A DNA stretch of 64,000 nt from Vibrio mimicus CAIM 602 (GTDB lineage: Bacteria > Pseudomonadota > Gammaproteobacteria > Enterobacterales > Vibrionaceae), in the NCBI RefSeq assembly GCF_000338875.1, contig NZ_AOMO01000016.1, positions 153,651 to 217,650 on the forward strand, written 5' to 3'. Shown here piece by piece: positions 62,644-64,000 of this stretch. The notes beneath the pieces were generated by a model that was not told the origin of the DNA, searched no databases, and saw nothing but the letters and a program-made list of their open reading frames with translations. How positions within the stretch are numbered: the stretch's first letter is position 1; each line of letters opens with the position of its first letter. The position numbers were made by a program, and so were the translations under genes.

Positions 62644-63906
62644 TTAAAACTCTTTTTGTATCCAGTTGCGCAAGCGGCCTATCCAACCAGTCATAGATGG
62701 TCGTTTGGGTTCTTGATATTCAGTATCGTCGCTGATTTGACTATCTCTTGCGTAATGAAGTAATCCAACTGCCGTAGAATGATACGGCTCTTTTACATAG
62801 TCGGTAAGCCCACTCACTTCCAGCGGTTTACCCACCCTAACTTGATTGCGGAATACGCGTTCTGCGCATGCCACTAAACCTTCTATTTGTGCTGCGCCAC
62901 CTGTCAACACTACACCAGCAGCCAAATGGTGCTTAATGCCTTCTTTGCGCAGGGACTCTTGCACTGAATCAATTGTCTGATTGACCAAACCCATCAGCTC
63001 AGTGTAGCGAGGCTCAATCACTTCCGACAAGGTTTGTCGCTGTAAACTTCGCGACGGACGCCCACCAACGCTTGGTACGTTGACGGTATCGTCTTTGCTG
63101 ACCAATTCGCTCAGTGCGCAGCCATATTTTACTTTGATCTCTTCAGCATCACTGACTGGCGTACCAAAAGCAAACGCTATATCACTGGTTACGGCATTTC
63201 CAGCGTAAGAAAATACTTCTGTATGACGTAATGCGCCACCCGTCCAGATCGCGATATCCATAGTGCCTGCGCCGATATCAACCACACAAACACCCAGTTC
63301 GCGCTCATCTTCAGTAATAACCGCATTGCTGGCTGCTAAGCCAGAATAAACCAGTTGTTCAACTTTCAATCCGCAGCGTTCTACCGCTTTGATAATGTTT
63401 CTCGCCATATCATTATGGCAAGTGATCAGGTGCACACTGACTTCCATTCGAACCCCGGACAAGCCAAGCGGGTTCTTGATACCTTCCTGATAATCTATGG
63501 TGAACTCCTGCGGAATAACATGCAGGATACGTTGTTCTTCACCAATTTTGATCGATTTCGCAGTATGGATCGCACGATCCATATCTTCTTGGGAAACTTC
63601 TTCATCTGAAATAGTTCCCATACCTTTCTCGATACGGCTGGCAATGTGCCGCCCTGAAATAGAAAGGAAAACATGGCTGATTTTACACTCAGCCATCATC
63701 TCAGCTTGATCAATCGCACGTTGAACCGATTTTACTACCGATTCAAGGTCGTTAACGCCACCTTTATCCATCCCACGGGATGGGCTACTACCAGCGCCAA
63801 TAATATTAATTTGACCATCAGGGAGTATTTCACCCACGAGAGCGGAGACGGTGGCAGTGCCTATGTCTAGACCAACAATAATGTTGTCATCGGCAGTCTT
63901 AGTCAT
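62644..63906 (-). CDS. ftsA: Cell division protein FtsA
   Basis: Actin-like ATPase that tethers FtsZ to the membrane. In the 420 residues, IVGLDIGTATVSALVGE (phosphate 1), VVDIGAGTMDIAIW (phosphate 2) and VLTGGAAQIEGL (adenosine) are visible. The FtsA-specific 1C subdomain spans about 85-165. The C-terminal GWIGRLRNWIQKEF is the amphipathic membrane-targeting helix. Its start overlaps the ftsQ stop by 8 bases, a sign of translational coupling. Confidence 0.99.
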   Translation of the reverse strand: MTKTADDNIIVGLDIGTATVSALVGEILPDGQINIIGAGSSPSRGMDKGGVNDLESVVKSVQRAIDQAEMMAECKISHVFLSISGRHIASRIEKGMGTISDEEVSQEDMDRAIHTAKSIKIGEEQRILHVIPQEFTIDYQEGIKNPLGLSGVRMEVSVHLITCHNDMARNIIKAVERCGLKVEQLVYSGLAASNAVITEDERELGVCVVDIGAGTMDIAIWTGGALRHTEVFSYAGNAVTSDIAFAFGTPVSDAEEIKVKYGCALSELVSKDDTVNVPSVGGRPSRSLQRQTLSEVIEPRYTELMGLVNQTIDSVQESLRKEGIKHHLAAGVVLTGGAAQIEGLVACAERVFRNQVRVGKPLEVSGLTDYVKEPYHSTAVGLLHYARDSQISDDTEYQEPKRPSMTGWIGRLRNWIQKEF

Positions 63907-64000
63907 CGTTATTCTCTTGTGTTAACTCTTGTTCAGGGAACCAACCCACCGCGGCTCCAGTATCATACCTGAGGTCGATATAGCTGACTTGTTCAGCTTT
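63899..64000 (-). CDS. ftsQ: Cell division protein FtsQ, C-terminal end (runs off the right edge)
   Basis: The last 33 codons are present, reading YIDLRYDTGAAVGW and ending QELTQENNDD. The YIDLRYDTG-like segment is characteristic of the end of FtsQ, an inner-membrane divisome protein with a periplasmic POTRA/beta domain. Position directly before ftsA on the same strand supports the call. Confidence 0.92.
   Translation of the reverse strand, partial: KAEQVSYIDLRYDTGAAVGWFPEQELTQENNDD

Overview
This window is a gamma-proteobacterial chromosome segment, almost certainly large-chromosome DNA of Vibrio cholerae or a very close relative such as V. mimicus or V. metoecus. The basis is family-level recognition: an E. 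coli-like core (radA, serB, deoCABD, thrLABC, arcA/arcB, gltBD, carAB, dapB, secA, lpxC, ftsQAZ) carrying Vibrio-type additions (dciA where E. coli has secM, a cbiB-like gene beside mtnN and btuF, DUF3545, DUF3293 and DUF5363 small proteins, a second gltBD pair, a large PilZ protein) and Vibrio-style dispersed intergenic repeats. Species was not tested by any search. No rRNA, tRNA, CRISPR array, transposase, prophage or integron cassette was seen.

Layout. 1-4.8 kb: 5' part of radA, a two-PilZ-domain c-di-GMP effector whose 3' end looks frameshifted, serB and a divergent ytjB-like membrane protein. 4.8-12.9 kb: deoxynucleoside catabolism (deoC-deoA-deoB-deoD), the nupC nucleoside transporter, yjjV (TatD family) overlapped by a 46-residue gene, and yaaA. 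13-18.7 kb: a sodium:alanine symporter, DUF3545, hemerythrin, ung, nfo and the anaerobically regulated grcA behind two FNR boxes. 18.7-23.7 kb: thrL-thrA-thrB-thrC with an attenuator. 23.9-31.6 kb: a predicted outer-membrane protein, rraA, a DUF3293 gene, arcA and arcB facing each other, a PAS-GGDEF diguanylate cyclase and the radical SAM protein YhcC. 32.2-44.6 kb: two complete but dissimilar glutamate synthase operons, the first behind a hairpin-rich leader. 44.8-50.2 kb: a DUF1499 lipoprotein, mtnN, cbiB, a frameshifted btuF, a TRIC-type channel, a LysR regulator and a TauE/SafE permease. 50.4-64 kb: carAB behind tandem ARG boxes, dapB, mutT, secA, dciA, lpxC, ftsZ, ftsA and the end of ftsQ.

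How the parts work together. The deo genes and nupC form an import and breakdown route for nucleosides. ArcAB with FNR sites at arcA and grcA form a redox-response group. The thr, glt, car and dap genes feed amino-acid, nitrogen and pyrimidine synthesis. The right end is the distal division/cell-wall cluster running into the secretion ATPase gene.

Most notable observations: a structured gltB leader with two competing pairing partners for one strand; two apparent single-base frameshifts (btuF at a C run, and the 3' end of the PilZ gene); FNR site spacing at grcA that matches E. coli yfiD exactly as I remember it; tandem ARG boxes 21 bp apart at carA; and four copies or remnants of a Vibrio-type intergenic repeat, one of which looks like the two ends joined without the middle.
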